In this document: in pieces, positions 10,868-23,645 of the stretch
Position numbering within the stretch: the stretch's first letter is position 1
Layout: each line of letters opens with the position of its first letter
DNA from: Hypericum androsaemum
Taxonomy: Eukaryota; Streptophyta; Magnoliopsida; Malpighiales; Hypericaceae
Assembly: GCA_963995505.1 (NCBI GenBank)
Contig: OZ023193.1
Span: 1,054,001-1,118,000, forward strand
Length of the DNA: 64,000 nt
Direction: 5' to 3'
Notes under the pieces: model-generated
Told to the model about the DNA's origin: nothing
What the model saw: only the letters and a program-made list of their open reading frames with translations
Databases searched by the model: none
Translations under genes and position numbers: made by a program

Positions 10868-13800
10868 ATGGACTTGGGCTTCTTCGCCGCGAATTCCCAA
10901 ACCCTAACGCTCGTCCCAACCTCCGCCTGCCTCTCCCGCCACAGGTACGGCATTCGAAGAGACTCCTTCGTCGGCGGCGGTGGCGCCTACTCCACCGCTC
11001 ACGATCTTCTCCGGCCTCCCGGTTCCGGCCGTGTCCTCCTTCGCCGGTCTACGTCCCGGAGTCCCCGGCCTCAGAGGTCCCGCTCTGGTAGGTTCGTAGT
11101 CGCCGCGTCACTTGATTCCAGCGCCGTCGTGGTCGTCGTCGCCGTCACCACCGTCTCCGCCATTTCAATCGCCTACTTTAGCCATTTCCTCCGAAGAAAT
11201 GAATATAAGAAGGAATTTGTCCTTAAGGTTATTTACTTGTCTTTTTTATTTTGTCGACTCTTGTCTTTCTATTTTTTGTTTTTTAATTTTTTTTCCCGCC
11301 CTGGTAGATGATTTTAATTTCTTTATATAGGTTCCGAGCTTCGTGAATTTAGGTTTTCGGATAATTAGGGGTTGGTTTTCGGATAAAGCTCGGGTGGTTA
11401 GGCGTAGCGAGGATCTGGTTGTTGCGAGTTCGGGAGACAAGGTTGTAGCTAATGCAGATGAAGAAGATCGTGTACGTTTTCAGGAACGCCTTCTTGTGCA
11501 TCATAGTTCTGTTTCCGAAGTTTCATCAGTGCAATTGCCTGCTCCAGCTGTTGCTGCAACTGGCGTTAGTGTTATAACTGCTGATCGAGATTATGTAGCT
11601 CCACGAGAGTTGGAGGGTGGGGCAGTTCTTAAATCGAGTAATGCGATTATGTTCGCGGAGGAGATGTCCGAGCTGGCCTTGGAGAATGGGAGAGGCTGTG
11701 TGTCTCAGGAAGGTGAGGAGGCAGCTGCAATGATGAAGTCCGCTACTGTTGTTCCTGTAAATGGCAAGTTCGTCGACAAGAAAAATTTGCGTAGCTTTTC
11801 TGACCTGCTGGATGGACCTGTTAGAGAAGATCTTTATACATTCTCTGGAGGAAACCACTTATCTCTTGATTCCTCTCTCAGTGTTGGGGGTGTTAATGGA
11901 GTATCTTCTCTTGCATCTTCCGCAAGCGATGATCATTATTTGCCGTTGAAGGCTAAGATCAAGACTGTGCATAAAGAGGCAGAAAATTTGGCAAATGGGA
12001 GTCTTCAAACTGCAGGTCTTGCCATGTAAATCTCTTATTTTGTTTCCATGTTGAAGAAACAATTATAATCCTTCTCATTCTATGAGATCACTGATCTTTT
12101 TTATAGCTCTAAATTACAATTTGAGTGCTGACTTCACCATTCTCCCTGTTGCCTTCCAGAGCATGGTGAACGAAAGGTGCCCCTTTTGCATCGTGATGGA
12201 GTTTCTGTCGGCACAAATTCAAAATCAACTAGAAGCAAGCAATCTCAAAGAGCCGAGGATGGAAAGCATCCTAATAAGGATAAGCTTGCAAAACAATCAC
12301 AACTTCCCCATCCAAATGGTGTTCAATCTAATCAGAGTGACCATACCCAAACACAACTGCTAAGTTCCTACAACAATTGTCTCAGAGCTGGGAGGTGAAT
12401 ATGATCTAATTTATTTTATATATTGCTTGATAATTTAGCTTGTTGATGATATTCACAGGTAGACAATAGCTTGCATGTCAAAATTCGACCATTGATGAAA
12501 TATTCCGTAGAAGTTTATGGGTCCTATTAGAGGCTTTAAAGTCTTTATATCTCACTGATGAACTGCTGCATTTCTGTTGCTTACGTTGAATCAATTTTTA
12601 GGCTATCTGAGTGTGTAAATTTGCTCGAACAATTGGAGGAACAGGGCATGCTGGACATGAACAAGGTACTGCTGGTTTCGGGGCTGATCTTGCAGAATAA
12701 TATCTTTCTGATTTTAGCCTCACATTTTTACTTAAATGTGGTGTTTCAATCTTCAGATTTACCACACGAAATTTTTCAAGATCTGCAAAAGTCAAAATGC
12801 TGTCAAGGAAGCTTTTCGCTTCTTCAAGCTGATTCCAAACCCAACCTTGAGTACGTTTAACATGCTTATGTCTGTATGTGCAAGTTCTCAAGATGCTGAT
12901 GGTAAGTCCTCTTATGGTTGTCCTGTTTCTTTGGCAGATTGTAAATTTTTTATCTATATCTTGTTCCTTACATCTGTGCTTTTGATATAGGAGCATTTCA
13001 AGTTTTTCAACTGGTCCAGCAGAATGGACTTAAAGCTGACTGTAAACTCTACACTACTTTAATATCAACCTGCGGGAAAAGTGGAAAAGTTGATGCAATG
13101 TTTGAAGTATGGTTCTTCTTACTTTATTTTCTATCAAACCAGAAGTCTTTTTATTTTGGATTCTTTTGTGCCTGGGAATTATTTGATTTCATGCTCCCTT
13201 ATAAGGGTGTTGACCTGAAGAATCAATGTTGGTGAAGTCATGTGTTCTGATTTTAATTTTATGTCTTTGTAGGTCTTTCATCAGATGACTAATACAGGAA
13301 TTGAGCCAAATGTTCATACCTATGGAGCACTTATTGATGGCTGTGCCAGAGTGGGGCAAGTGGCAAAAGCATTTGGTGCTTATGGGATACTGAGGTCGAA
13401 GGTATTACCATTGGACCATTCTATATATATATAATTTCTCCAATGAAACAAACTTAGTTTACCTCATAGATACATTCCTTTGAATGTTTTGGGTCTGTTG
13501 ACGCTGTTGCATGTGATTGGATGCATCTTTAAGACTGACAAAAGTTATGTGCAGTAGAATGTGGAGCCAGATCGTGTTGTCTTTAACGCCCTCATTAATG
13601 CGTGTGGTCAATCTGGAGCCGTGGACAGAGCTTTTGATGTATTAGCAGAAATGAAGACTGAGAGGCGTCCTATAGACCCTGATCATATTACTGTCGGTGC
13701 ATTGATGAGGGCATGTTCAGAGGCTGGTCAGGTGACATTTCGTATATCTAGTTTGCTTCTGTTTTCCCTTAGTTTCCCTTATTCTTGTAATCAGAAGCAG

Positions 13801-16800
13801 TCGTGCTTTCATATTAGGTAGGTCGGGCACAGGAAGTATACAAAATGATACGACAACATAACATCAAGGGTACTCCAGAGGTATACACCATTGCAGTTAA
13901 CAGTTGCAGCCAGACTGGTGACTGGGAGTTTGCACGCCGTATCTATGATGACATGATTGCAAATGGAGTTGTGCCAGATGAGGTACATCTTTTTGTAAGA
14001 TAAAACTGACTATCCGACTATGAAAATGACGTACGACCATGCACCATTGTACTTCTGGAAGAGGCTGCACTTGCATTATGGAAACATGATTTTGCTGAAG
14101 TTAGTCCTGGCATACAGGTATTTCTAAGTGCAATGATAGATGTAGCAGGACATGCTAGCAAGCTGGATGCTGCATTTGAGGTTCTACGGGAAGCCAGGAC
14201 GCAAGGAAAAAAACTTGGAATCGTTCCATACAGCTCGTTGATGGGAGCTTGTTGCAATGTATGTATTGTCATTTGATTATGTGGCTGACTGGCCAACTTT
14301 GTTTCGTTCATTATTAAACATTGAATCTTTATGCTTATTTGGAATGAACTCTTTCTAATTTTTGCTTCAGTCCAAAAGCTGGCAAATGGCACTGGAGCTT
14401 TTTGAGGATATAAAGTCGATGGAGCTCAAACCAACTGTGCCAACCTTGAATGCATTAATCACGGCTCTGTGTGAGTGAACATTTGTTGGATGCTTTCCTC
14501 GGTGCTGAACACCATTTTTTTGTGCCTGGTTTATTCTCAAGCACAAGTTTTAGCCATTCATGAAGTCCACTCTAAATTGAGTAATCAGTTTTCTTACTGA
14601 TCCTGAGCAAATCATGGATTACAGGTGATGGGGATCAGCTACCAAAAGCTATTGATATGTTATCAGAAATGAAGAGATTCAGCTTGTCTCCAAACACCAT
14701 CACATACTCAATACTCGTAGTGGCAAGTGAAAGGTAGGGTTGATTGTGACTCTCTTTGTCTGTTAGGTTTTTGCTCTGGCTCCAAGTAGGTTATTATGTG
14801 CCTTTCTCTTTTGCAGAGTGGATGATCTGGAGGCTGGCTTAATGCTTCTCTCCCAAGCCAAAAAAGATGGTGTAACCCCTAGCCTTGTCATGTATAAGTG
14901 TATAATTGGTGAGCTGAAGCCAAAATTTCTTTGATATATCTGACTTTACAGTTATCGTCTTCTAACCAAGGAATTGACAAAAACTCTGATGATACCAAGC
15001 TGCCCAGTATCTGCCACAACTTTGCAGCTAACTGCATCTCATTCCAACCTTGTACAGTCTCAATCGGTCCCTTAAACATTATCTTCTTGCAGGCATGTGT
15101 TTGCGCAGATTTGAGAAGGCTTCTACTTCAGGGGAGTCTGTCTTGTCCTTCAATTTGGGCCGCCCACAAGTTGATAACAAGTGGTAAATTTTCTCCTTAT
15201 AATAAGACTTCTTTAGCTTCCAAAAAGAATAATCTGATTAATCTAACGAAATACAACTGGTATGGGAAATGTTAGCAGTCTTGTACTTGCACTTAACTCT
15301 ACGAGGATCTTTATATGCACGGTAGTTCCAAAAAAATGCATTTTTTATGTTGTATCAGTCTCAGTATTCATGACTACTCTTTTGTGATCGAAGATGATTT
15401 GAAGATCATCGATTGTCTTGATACGATTTTTCTCTGTTTGACCTTATATGACTTCTTTAACTTTCTAGGACATCAATGGTCATCACGATATACAGGGAAG
15501 CAATTGCAGCCGGTCATACGCCAACAATGGAACTTGTATCTCAAGTTTTAGCTTGCCTGCAGTTCCCTTGTGACGCTTCACTTAAAACTAGGCTAATTGA
15601 GAATCTAGGTATCATTGTTAATCCATCAAAAGCATCCAACTTCTGCTCGTTGTTGGATGGCTTCGGAGAGTACGATTCTCGAGCTTTGTCTTTGCTTGAG
15701 GTTGGCTGATTCATCACAAATATATCTGCTTACAATTTCACTTGAATTTTCTTGGAAAAAATAAGTCACATTAGTCTAACTTTTCTATGACGACAGGAGG
15801 CTGCTTCTCTCGGTATTATCCCATTTGTATCCCTTAAAGCAAGTCCTGTAGTTATTGATTTCAAGGACTTGCAAGTTCACGTAGCTGAGGTTTGTTGCTG
15901 CTGTTGGTATATTGGTCATTGCAGCTATCGATATCATTTTGTAGACGTGTTTGCTTACAGTGTCAAAATGTTATTGCCCCCTGTTTGGTTGGCAGGTATA
16001 CCTATTAACAACTTTAAAAGGCTTGAAACATCGGCTTGCTGCTGGTAAGAACCTATAATCTGTGCAGTGATTCTCTGAGATTATGAAAACATGTGCTCAA
16101 ATCTTTTGTCTGGCAACGCTTGTGTGTTGATTGTTCACCTTTGTTTTGCCTTCTAGTGTTGCTGAAGTTATTGAAAGAAAGTTGCATGTGGCCTATACTC
16201 TGTATGGCCTCTGTAATTACGCAGAATATATACGAGTTTCCTTAACTTTTTCGATCTTTCTTTGTAGGTGCAAAGGTTCCACATATAAACGTTTTCCTTC
16301 CAATAGAGAAGACAATAGTAGTGACTCCCAAAGGGGAGAAGACGATTAACATCGCATCGAGGTAAGCTATATGTGTGTAGTAAGTATCAGTTGCTTCCTT
16401 CCAACTAATATGCTGTTTACAATTTTTTACCTATCCCTGTCAAAGTGATTCACATTGTGGCTCTTACATAAATAGAAACATAGGTGGTCATGATCAAATT
16501 CATTTGATTTAGCGTGAATCTCAAATATATCAACCGATTTCAAACTACCAGATGAATCTCGCTTGCACTTATCTCAGAGAGAAAAACATGGTTTTAACAG
16601 ATGCTAGATTATTGTATAATTATATTTTCTGGAGGTTGGATAGGTAAATCATGATCGTTAATGGCCTTGTATGGTTTGTCTACCATCAGATCCATTCTCA
16701 TTTTAATTGTTTGGTTGGCAGGATTGGCCATTCGATGGGATCCATGTTGCGGAGGTTAGGAATTTCTTACCGAGGAAATGAATCATATGGAAAAGTTATA

Positions 16801-16956
16801 ATAAATGGGAAATCTTTGAGAAAATGGTTGCAGCCGAAGCTCGACGCTCCTTTCAATAAAAAACCAGAAGAGTTTGGATCATCATTGTCACGCATAGGGA
16901 AAGTCATCAAAAACCAACGACGTAGTATTCGAACAGGCCATCTTTCACTCGATTGA
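10868..16956 (+). CDS. MRL1: Chloroplast PPR protein MRL1 (maturation of rbcL), 19 exons
   Basis: Exons by my reading: 10868-11227, 11331-12015, 12160-12394, 12602-12665, 12757-12901, 12991-13106, 13273-13401, 13558-13731, 13818-13982, 14118-14258, 14371-14470, 14625-14733, 14817-14908, 15093-15183, 15469-15700, 15797-15889, 15996-16044, 16268-16361, 16722-16956. They total 3309 nt (1102 residues plus stop) with all phases agreeing. Residues 1-80 are Ser/Arg/Pro-rich, like a chloroplast transit peptide; 86-104 are strongly hydrophobic; 110-425 are poorly conserved. PPR repeats run from about 427 to 840 (NPTLSTFNMLMSVCASS, GIEPNVHTYGALIDGCAR, VEPDRVVFNALINACG). The C-terminal domain contains GSMLRRLGISYRGNESYGKV. 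MRL1 in Arabidopsis and Chlamydomonas is needed to stabilise the 5'-processed rbcL mRNA in the stroma. The Arabidopsis protein is of similar length. The assignment rests on remembered family sequence; gene structure is complete and unbroken. Confidence 0.93.
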
Positions 16957-17668
16957 GAGAGGCACGGATACTTTCCCCACATACGGGAAAGCATATTTAG
17001 GAGATTGATCTATTCTCCCTATCCCGCCTGATGCAAGAGGAGAAGTTGGACGACGTAGCTGCAACTATCTGGGGACATGTTGAATACTCCCTTTCTCTCT
17101 TCTTCAAGAAGATACTTCCCCATTTGATCAGAAGTTGCTACTATTTGGCTCTGCACACTCCTGATATAGATGATATTTTCAGAAGAAGAGAGCAACTGCT
17201 ATTTAGTCCTTGACAGAATCAGGTGGATCGACTGCGGATACATTTGGTCAGTAGCCGATCCCCTGGTTCCAAATTCTGGGAAACTGAGACTACCGGTTGC
17301 TGCTTCAGCTACAGAATCCGCGCGGCAGACGTAAAATAGAAGTAGAAGATATCTTGTAGGCTACATTCACCCGCTATATAATGTTTCGGTATATCAGCAG
17401 TTTTGTAATACCTCATAATTCAACGTTGTTTCGTGAAAACATAATCCATGCTGTCAATTTTAATCATAAGCATTATGGTATCTATGTGTTGAACTTGAAT
17501 AATATGTGCGCTTTCCACTTGGTAGAGCTTTCCTACTACTAAAACGTCTTATCTAATTCGAATATGATTAACATGTTGTTTAAAAAAAATCATGGACTAC
17601 TGTGTCAATCCTAACTCCTACATTAGAACAAGGCAAAAACTATTAGAGAAGATTTGTAATGTCCTAAT
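16957..17668. other. MRL1 3'UTR and convergent spacer to the first SAUR
   Basis: The first 400-500 bp are probably the MRL1 3'UTR. The right end holds the 3'UTR of the convergent minus-strand SAUR. No other gene is seen. Confidence 0.5.
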
Positions 17669-17974
17669 CTAGCCCAGAAGAGATGAGATGAGATCGATGA
17701 AAGCGTCTTCTTCACAGGGGATGGTTAGACCGCCGGCCGAATGGTTGAACCCAAACTCCTCCTCGGCCCGGCTAAGCAATCTCTTGAAGGAAGGGTGGTT
17801 AAGGAACGATATGGGAACAACGTATCTCTTCCTCTCTGATCCTCCTACGTAAACGGCTACGTGCCCTTTTGGGACGCTTGACTTGCTGCTGCTGCTGCTT
17901 CTACCATTGAGCGATTGCTTCCTCACGAGTGCATGCGTGGCGTTGAGGATCATCGAAGGTAAACGAACACCCAT
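17669..17974 (-). CDS. SAUR: SAUR family protein (101 aa)
   Basis: Intronless, as SAUR genes usually are. The conserved core (about residues 33-96) has [37 protein letters not shown] and GGLTIPCEEDAF. A basic, Ser-rich N-terminus starts MGVRLPSMIL. SAURs are short-lived, auxin-induced proteins; studied members bind and inhibit PP2C.D phosphatases, which keeps the plasma-membrane H+-ATPase active and promotes cell expansion. The family's usual HPMGG appears here as HSAGG. A TATA-like cttataag lies upstream at about 18124-18131. This is the left-most member of the cluster and is transcribed toward MRL1. Confidence 0.93.
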   Translation of the reverse strand: MGVRLPSMILNATHALVRKQSLNGRSSSSSKSSVPKGHVAVYVGGSERKRYVVPISFLNHPSFKRLLSRAEEEFGFNHSAGGLTIPCEEDAFIDLISSLLG

Positions 17975-18411
17975 TGTGAAAAATTTTGGTGAAGGTCGCC
18001 GGGATTGAAGGTGGAATAGTTGACTTAGTAGATATCGATATATCAGGTTGGTTTCTTATATGGGTTTTGTGTAGGTGAAGAGCTAGCTGATGAGATGGGA
18101 TTGTACTCGAACACAAGCGAGGTACTTATAAGGATACCGGTGGAGTGATCCGGGAAGGGAATTCGATATTAATCATTCGAAAAATTTGGAGTTTGGCTCG
18201 GACCCACTTCACATGAATGCTCACTGGATGTATACTACAACTTACAATTAAGGTCCGAATTTTCTACAGTATGGCCGTTATAAGCACTTGCTTGAAGTTT
18301 TTTTTTTCATTTTTGATATACATAATCGAACACTGACAAACACTATTTAGAGAGAGGCATTGATGTTTTTTACGTTGGCTTTAACCAAGATACATGATTC
18401 AAGTTTGTTTT
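17975..18411. promoter_or_regulatory. Promoter side of SAUR 17669-17974
   Basis: Upstream flank of a minus-strand SAUR, with a TATA-like motif near 18124-18131. I see no TGTCTC element within it. Confidence 0.35.
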
Positions 18412-18628
18412 TAAGTTCTGATATTCATAGTCGAGCATTGTCGGACTCTATATTAGAATAACTCTCACAATAATATTATTTTACATTCGTGAGACTTGAA
18501 CCAACTCCTATTAATACTTGATAAAAAATTTATTTTAAGTTATGATATTCAGAGTCAAACAATATCGGACTCTATGTTAGTATGACTCTCACAATGATAT
18601 TTATTTACATTAATGAGTCTTGAACCTA
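18412..18628. repeat. Tandem duplication, about 125-bp period
   Basis: The block tgatattcatagtcgagca ... ggactctatattag ... actctcacaataatatt ... gagacttgaacc (18418-18502) is repeated at 18542-18626 with substitutions. A weaker third match starts near 18310. The gagacttgaacc ends look like a reverse-oriented RNA polymerase III B-box, so the source may be a decayed SINE. Confidence 0.6.
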
Positions 18629-18629
18629 A

Positions 18630-19589
18630 AATTTTCTTGTGAATTCAATTTTTTTTACCACTTAAATCAACTCTAATTGATATACTTATTCATTCAAGTA
18701 TAAATCTCTATAATATGATGCTTTTTGCTGATCATGTTACATTACTTTGATGCCAGTAATAATTCTAACCTTCTCTTTTTTTTTCTCATACATCAAATAT
18801 CATATCTATATAATTTAACTCAAGTGACTCATTTTTTGTGTACATCGGAATTCGATAAAAACTCACACTCAGACCTCTCCTGACAAGGAGAATTTAATAA
18901 TTCCTCCACCGTTTTTTCTCCCACAAATCCGGGTGAAGTAACACCATCTTTCTTCCTTCAAGTCTCGGGAATTTGCTGTCCAATTAATAAAGCGTCGTGG
19001 GGATGATGCAACTTGGGAAAGGTAAATGGCAAATAATTCAATAATTGGCTACTCTCAATTCCCCGGAGCATTCAATCACCGGACAAGGAACGACCCCGTC
19101 CGGTTAAATAGTATCTCCATCGATAAATTTTCGGAGAATGATTGATGCGAGTAGAATGGCTAAGATACTTTTAGATATTCAACAGAAGGGTTACGGTGTA
19201 AATTTTTTTTTTTAAAGTTTAGTATACATCTAAGGTACCAGATAATGACTATTAACAAGGCCACTTAAGTGATAGACGCTATATTAGTAGAACCACCAAT
19301 ATAACTCTAAAAGTAATCTATATCAAAAGAACCCTAAAGTTGTGACAAAATGGACTTGAATATATAGCAAATGCAGAGCATATCAATCCTAGCTACTCGC
19401 GAAGAACCAAGTTACGGTGGACGCTTAGACACCCAAAGACGAGAAAAAGTGCAGGAAGCCATGAAGAAATGTTTAGGAAATTTGACAATGATAATTTTAC
19501 AAGTATAACTTGATATATCTATTGTATATATTCACATTATAAAATTACATTTTGTTATCTAGTTATTTTTTCATCCAGCTTTGTTCCAA
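18630..19589. other. Intergenic, AT-rich
   Basis: No reading frame or repeat structure that I can support. Confidence 0.5.
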
Positions 19590-19726
19590 TTTCACATTAG
19601 AAAGAGTAAGTCTTGAAGGTTGCTAGAACTAGTATAAATAAGTGAGTCTAATTGGGTACTAATCAAGTTCATTTGGGCTTCCACTCATTATGGTGGAAAA
19701 CCAATAGAAGCTTTATTAGTGCAAAT

Positions 19727-19762
<36 letters not shown>

Positions 19763-20345
19763 AAAGAAATAAAAAAATAAATATTAAAATAAAGAGAGCC
19801 GAATCCGTCCCTCCAAAATAGTTCAAACTTTTAGTGAATGGTGCCTCTTTGGAAAGTTGCTGCCGTTGGGACCAACAGTACATTGCCAAGCGACACTTCA
19901 GAGCGCTGGCTTGTTCTTTGGTGAGAAACGTCATGCTCTTTGGTGTTGAAAGGCATAGTCTTTGAGTTAGAAAGACATGCAGCGTTTCGATGCAACGGCT
20001 CTTTCCAGAGAGTTGTGCAACCCTTCGAATATAACTTTTGAGTATCTATAAATACTTAGTTGTGTTTCAGGGTTGAATATACTGAGTAATACTTTTCCAA
20101 CAAGAGACTTTCTTTCAGATTTCCTTTCTTCCTTTTCCGAGTACCAACTTGCGATTCTTGCTTCAAAAAATTTGTCAAGAGTGTAACTTGCGAATTTCGA
20201 GTGTTATAGGTTTTGTATCCTGGAAGGTTAATTCCTTGACACCATTTACACTATAGTGGGAGGAATTAATACCTTTAAAGCTGGCATTGTTCGTCAGTGT
20301 GCCTAACCTATCTTTAACTCCATTACCCACAAATATATAACAATA
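19590..20345 (+). mobile_element. Possible degenerate solo LTR (copia type)
   Basis: Promoter-like order of parts: a tataaata region near 20045-20055 (ctataaatacttag), then a leader with ttccaacaagagac and cttgacaccatttacact ... agtgggag (about 20236-20266). This order resembles the R/U5 part of plant copia LTRs, but no second copy, clear TG...CA ends or target duplication is seen. A (TA)n microsatellite lies at about 19729-19760. The call is inference. Confidence 0.3.
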
Positions 20346-22159
20346 TCAAATTATTAGAATATTACTAAGTGATAATATTGATACTCATGGTGTAACTCTC
20401 TAGGCTTTGTTTATGCGGTGACTTGTATTATTGATACTCATAGTGTAACTCTTTCCTGGAGTAATAAAAATTATACCTTTTCAAAAAAAACTAAGTAATA
20501 ATTTTATGGTGAAATCATACATGATTCACATACGCTCTATTAGATTTTATTAAAAAGTGAATATTCGAAATATTGTTAGATCAGCATGTAATTAGTCTTC
20601 CATGTCGGGCAATCTCGAATTCCTGTTAAATTATTTGATAATATTTTAAAATTTTGCTACAAGCCTACAAAGTGATACATTTGAAAGTTTTTTTTATTTA
20701 CAATAATCACATTTCAACATGAAATTTGATAAGTTTGTGTTTTTTAGAAACGTATTTTTTTAAACAAATGATCATTTCAAAAAATACATTGATATTTTAG
20801 ACTTGACCTTGCGATTGGTTCGTTGCGAGAGATTGTTGGAGTTTTGGTGGGGGCGTGTGGCTTATATTAATATACATATTTCTGTAATAGGGTTTTTCGT
20901 GGGCCCCATTTCCGGAATGGCTCTCCTCGGCTCTGGTTTTTTTTTGTTTTGGTAAGAGCGGCAAGTTGCTCCAAAACCAAGGGCCGTACCCCTGGATTTG
21001 CAGTTTCCTTCGATTGTGGGTTTCCTTGTATTCTTTTTTTCAGCTATAATATTCAGTGACATCAAACATTGTCATTTTATTTTAAGAATGATTCTTCTAG
21101 TAAAATTTGAAATAATTTTTTTTAATAATTTTAAATTACTTGTCATTTGTACTAATTCTCATTTTCTATTCTTCCTTTTAAGAAAGAAAAGTGGTTTCCT
21201 TCTCTTCTTATGGCATATAAGCACATAGATGGAAAATGAAAATACCAATATAGTTTTTTAGAAAAATTTAACATTATAATTATGTTCTAGCACTTCTTTA
21301 TCAAGTGCGTTGTTGCTTCGTTATTAATTTTTGTGACAGATTTTTCGAATTCATATTTTTTGTGAAATTTTTTAACTGGTTTATGCATGGATAATCGTAT
21401 CAGTTGACACGTCAATTTCTCTTATGTTGGCATTGATTGTCATCGCTTAAAAAATGTCACATCACTAAAAAAAGCATTTTATAAAAAATTATAAAATCTA
21501 AAAATACTCCAAAATCCATAACGAGGTGGGTTTTGCCGTATTTTTTCAAGTTTATGATTCGTAAAAAAAGATGGATTGACTAAATTAAAAAGATGTTAAT
21601 TATGTTGATTAAGAACGTGTCCCGAAAAAAAGATATGGGCACCGGTAACAGACTGTCGCTCGCTAACATTCAGGAAATAGAGTTTTCCTATATTTATGAA
21701 GCTAATTTCCGGCCAAATTTTTAATTGGGGGTGATGGTGGCGGTCTATTGCATTGGTCAGCGAATTGGTAGTAAACAATATGACAACAAAATTTTTTTTG
21801 AAAAAGTAGAAGTTGTATTATTTCAAAGAAGAAATTGTACCATAAATATTGGAAAAATATCTTTTCACTTATACATATAACAATTTTATAACAAATTCGT
21901 CTTAAATTAAACGCCTAAAATGACAACAAAAAATATCTTCCAGATAACAGCAGCTGCAGCTGTCATATGATCGAGCAAAGTCAAATTTGAAAACAAAGAT
22001 ATGTAACGAACCGCAGCCGTGCCATTATTGCGGAGCTTGCATCACTCACTCCTAAACCATCTTTTTGACGAGAAAGAAACACAACTATGTTAAATATTTA
22101 TTGAAAAAATTTGTCACATTTTAAAATTTTACCTATCTCGAATATGGAATAGTCAGCTT
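20346..22159. other. Intergenic, AT-rich
   Basis: No gene recognised. Short frames on either strand lack motifs. A GC-richer patch around 20840-21010 has no coding match. Confidence 0.5.
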
Positions 22160-22430
22160 AGTAAGATAGATAGCATTTTTTGGGGGATTTGGTTGACGAG
22201 AAATCGTACAATCTTCCGAGGCGAACGATGCGATCGGTAATTTCTTATTCATACTATTTTGATTAGGATTAATGAGTAGTTTCGATGGTCTAACTCTATT
22301 TCGGACTTAGGTCATCAAGACCTCATTTTGTATTTGGCTTCCTTACACTCAGAAGGATTAGTCATGTTTATGATAATCCCTCACGCTTGTAAATACTGTT
22401 ATTTTTAATATATTTCATCCATTTACCAAA
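22160..22430 (+). mobile_element. LINE 3'-end fragment
   Basis: Plus-strand translation gives IAFFGGIWLTRNRTIF, a degenerate stretch and RWSNSISDLG, matching the downstream part of the LINE at 9693-10383 (FAFFGTTIWGI ... RWSNSISDLG). It ends in an A-rich tail near 22423-22435. Only the extreme C-terminal and 3'UTR part remains, with frame breaks. Confidence 0.6.
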
Positions 22431-22725
22431 AAAATAAGATATAACAAAAAAATAAGTATAAATTAATTGGTGAGAGCGTTCTTCTAGTTTAATCAAGAAA
22501 TTACGAGTTAAATAATTATTAAAGAGTTTTGTTATAACGCCTAGTATCTAGTTACTCATCGAACCAAAAAATATTGTTATTTTAAATATATTTCATCCAT
22601 TTACCAAAAAAAGATATAACAAAAAAATAAGTATAACTCAATTGGTGAGAGCGTTCTTCTAGTTTAATCAAGAGATTACAAGTTAAATAATTATTAAAGA
22701 GTTTTGTTATTTTTCAAAAATTACA
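22399..22725. repeat. Two-copy duplication, about 175-bp period, containing SINE-like A-box
   Basis: A block starting tgttattttt(a)aatatatttcatcc and running through ggtgagagcgttcttctagt to aattattaaagagttttgtta occurs at about 22399-22533 and again at about 22575-22711. Each copy holds aattggtgagagcgttc, like a plant SINE/tRNA A-box followed by a decayed B-box. The LINE tail and this SINE-like unit were duplicated together. Confidence 0.65.
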
Positions 22726-22780
22726 CCATGTTAAATTTAGATTAGTTAATTCCATGAGTAACTAGATACTAGGCGTTATA
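22533..22780. repeat. 27-bp perfect inverted repeat around a 194-bp core
   Basis: tataacgcctagtatctagt and the 7 bases after it (22533-22559) are the exact reverse complement of 22754-22780. The loop holds the second copy of the neighbouring duplication. It could be a MITE-like terminal inverted repeat or the scar of an inverted duplication. A related motif, ttataacacctagtatcc, occurs alone near 24174. Confidence 0.6.
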
Positions 22781-22784
22781 AAAA

Positions 22785-23645
22785 ATCTTTCTTTGACTAC
22801 TTTACTGGGAGGCTATATTTTGGAAAACATTTGATATATGAGCGTTCATTAAGTGGTTCAACAAATTTTTACACATTTATTTTTTATACTAAAAGAACTT
22901 TCTCGACAATATATATTTTTAAATAAAAAATACACAATCTAATACCTAGAATTCATTTATTTATTTTTTGAAAGGTAAATTGTTTGAACTCTAGATCTCC
23001 CTAAATTTATATATGTATTGTGCCGTTAAACTAAATGCCGTACTCGTTTATTTGTTGTAGATTACTTTCTTTTGAGAATTAGATAATAGATTACTAGTTG
23101 AACACAATACGTAAGGATTAGTAGCTCAGCCTAATCACAGGATTAGTTGTTGCTAGTGGCTTGAAGGTGACATGCTTAAACGTATATAGTACCTGACTGA
23201 TATTATTTCACGAGGTTGGATTGAATGTGATAATTTGTATACACTTTTACTCATTAATTCTTGATTATCATTAATTAGACTGTTTCTTTTAAAGGCCACT
23301 CCTATTTTTTTAGACAATTTACTCCATTTTGTGGTGTTTTGACCTAATTGTCTGTTTCTAAACACTGATTTCATCATTATATAGTAACATCACCGAGAAA
23401 TTTGAAGAATTCCACCGACTAATTTCTCAGGTTTGAATTCTCAAAATAAAATAAATTTGTTTTAAAACATGATCGTTCTCGATTTGAATTTATATTGATA
23501 TTCAAAACCATTGATTTCCTGAAACATCGAGTAGCATATGTACATATATAGTCAATATTTAAATAGAAAATTTAAAAAAAACAATGGACAAAACGTGCGA
23601 ATGTTAAGTAATAAACTTTCTTCAATCGATCTTAGCCTCGTTTAT
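22785..23645. other. Intergenic, AT-rich
   Basis: Separates the inverted-repeat element from the next SAUR. A 74-codon minus frame (23153-23377) has no recognised motif. Confidence 0.5.

Noticed and set aside
22399..22783. CRISPR-like or bacterial repeat structure
   Set aside because: Plant nuclear context; there are two repeat copies only, explained by transposon debris.
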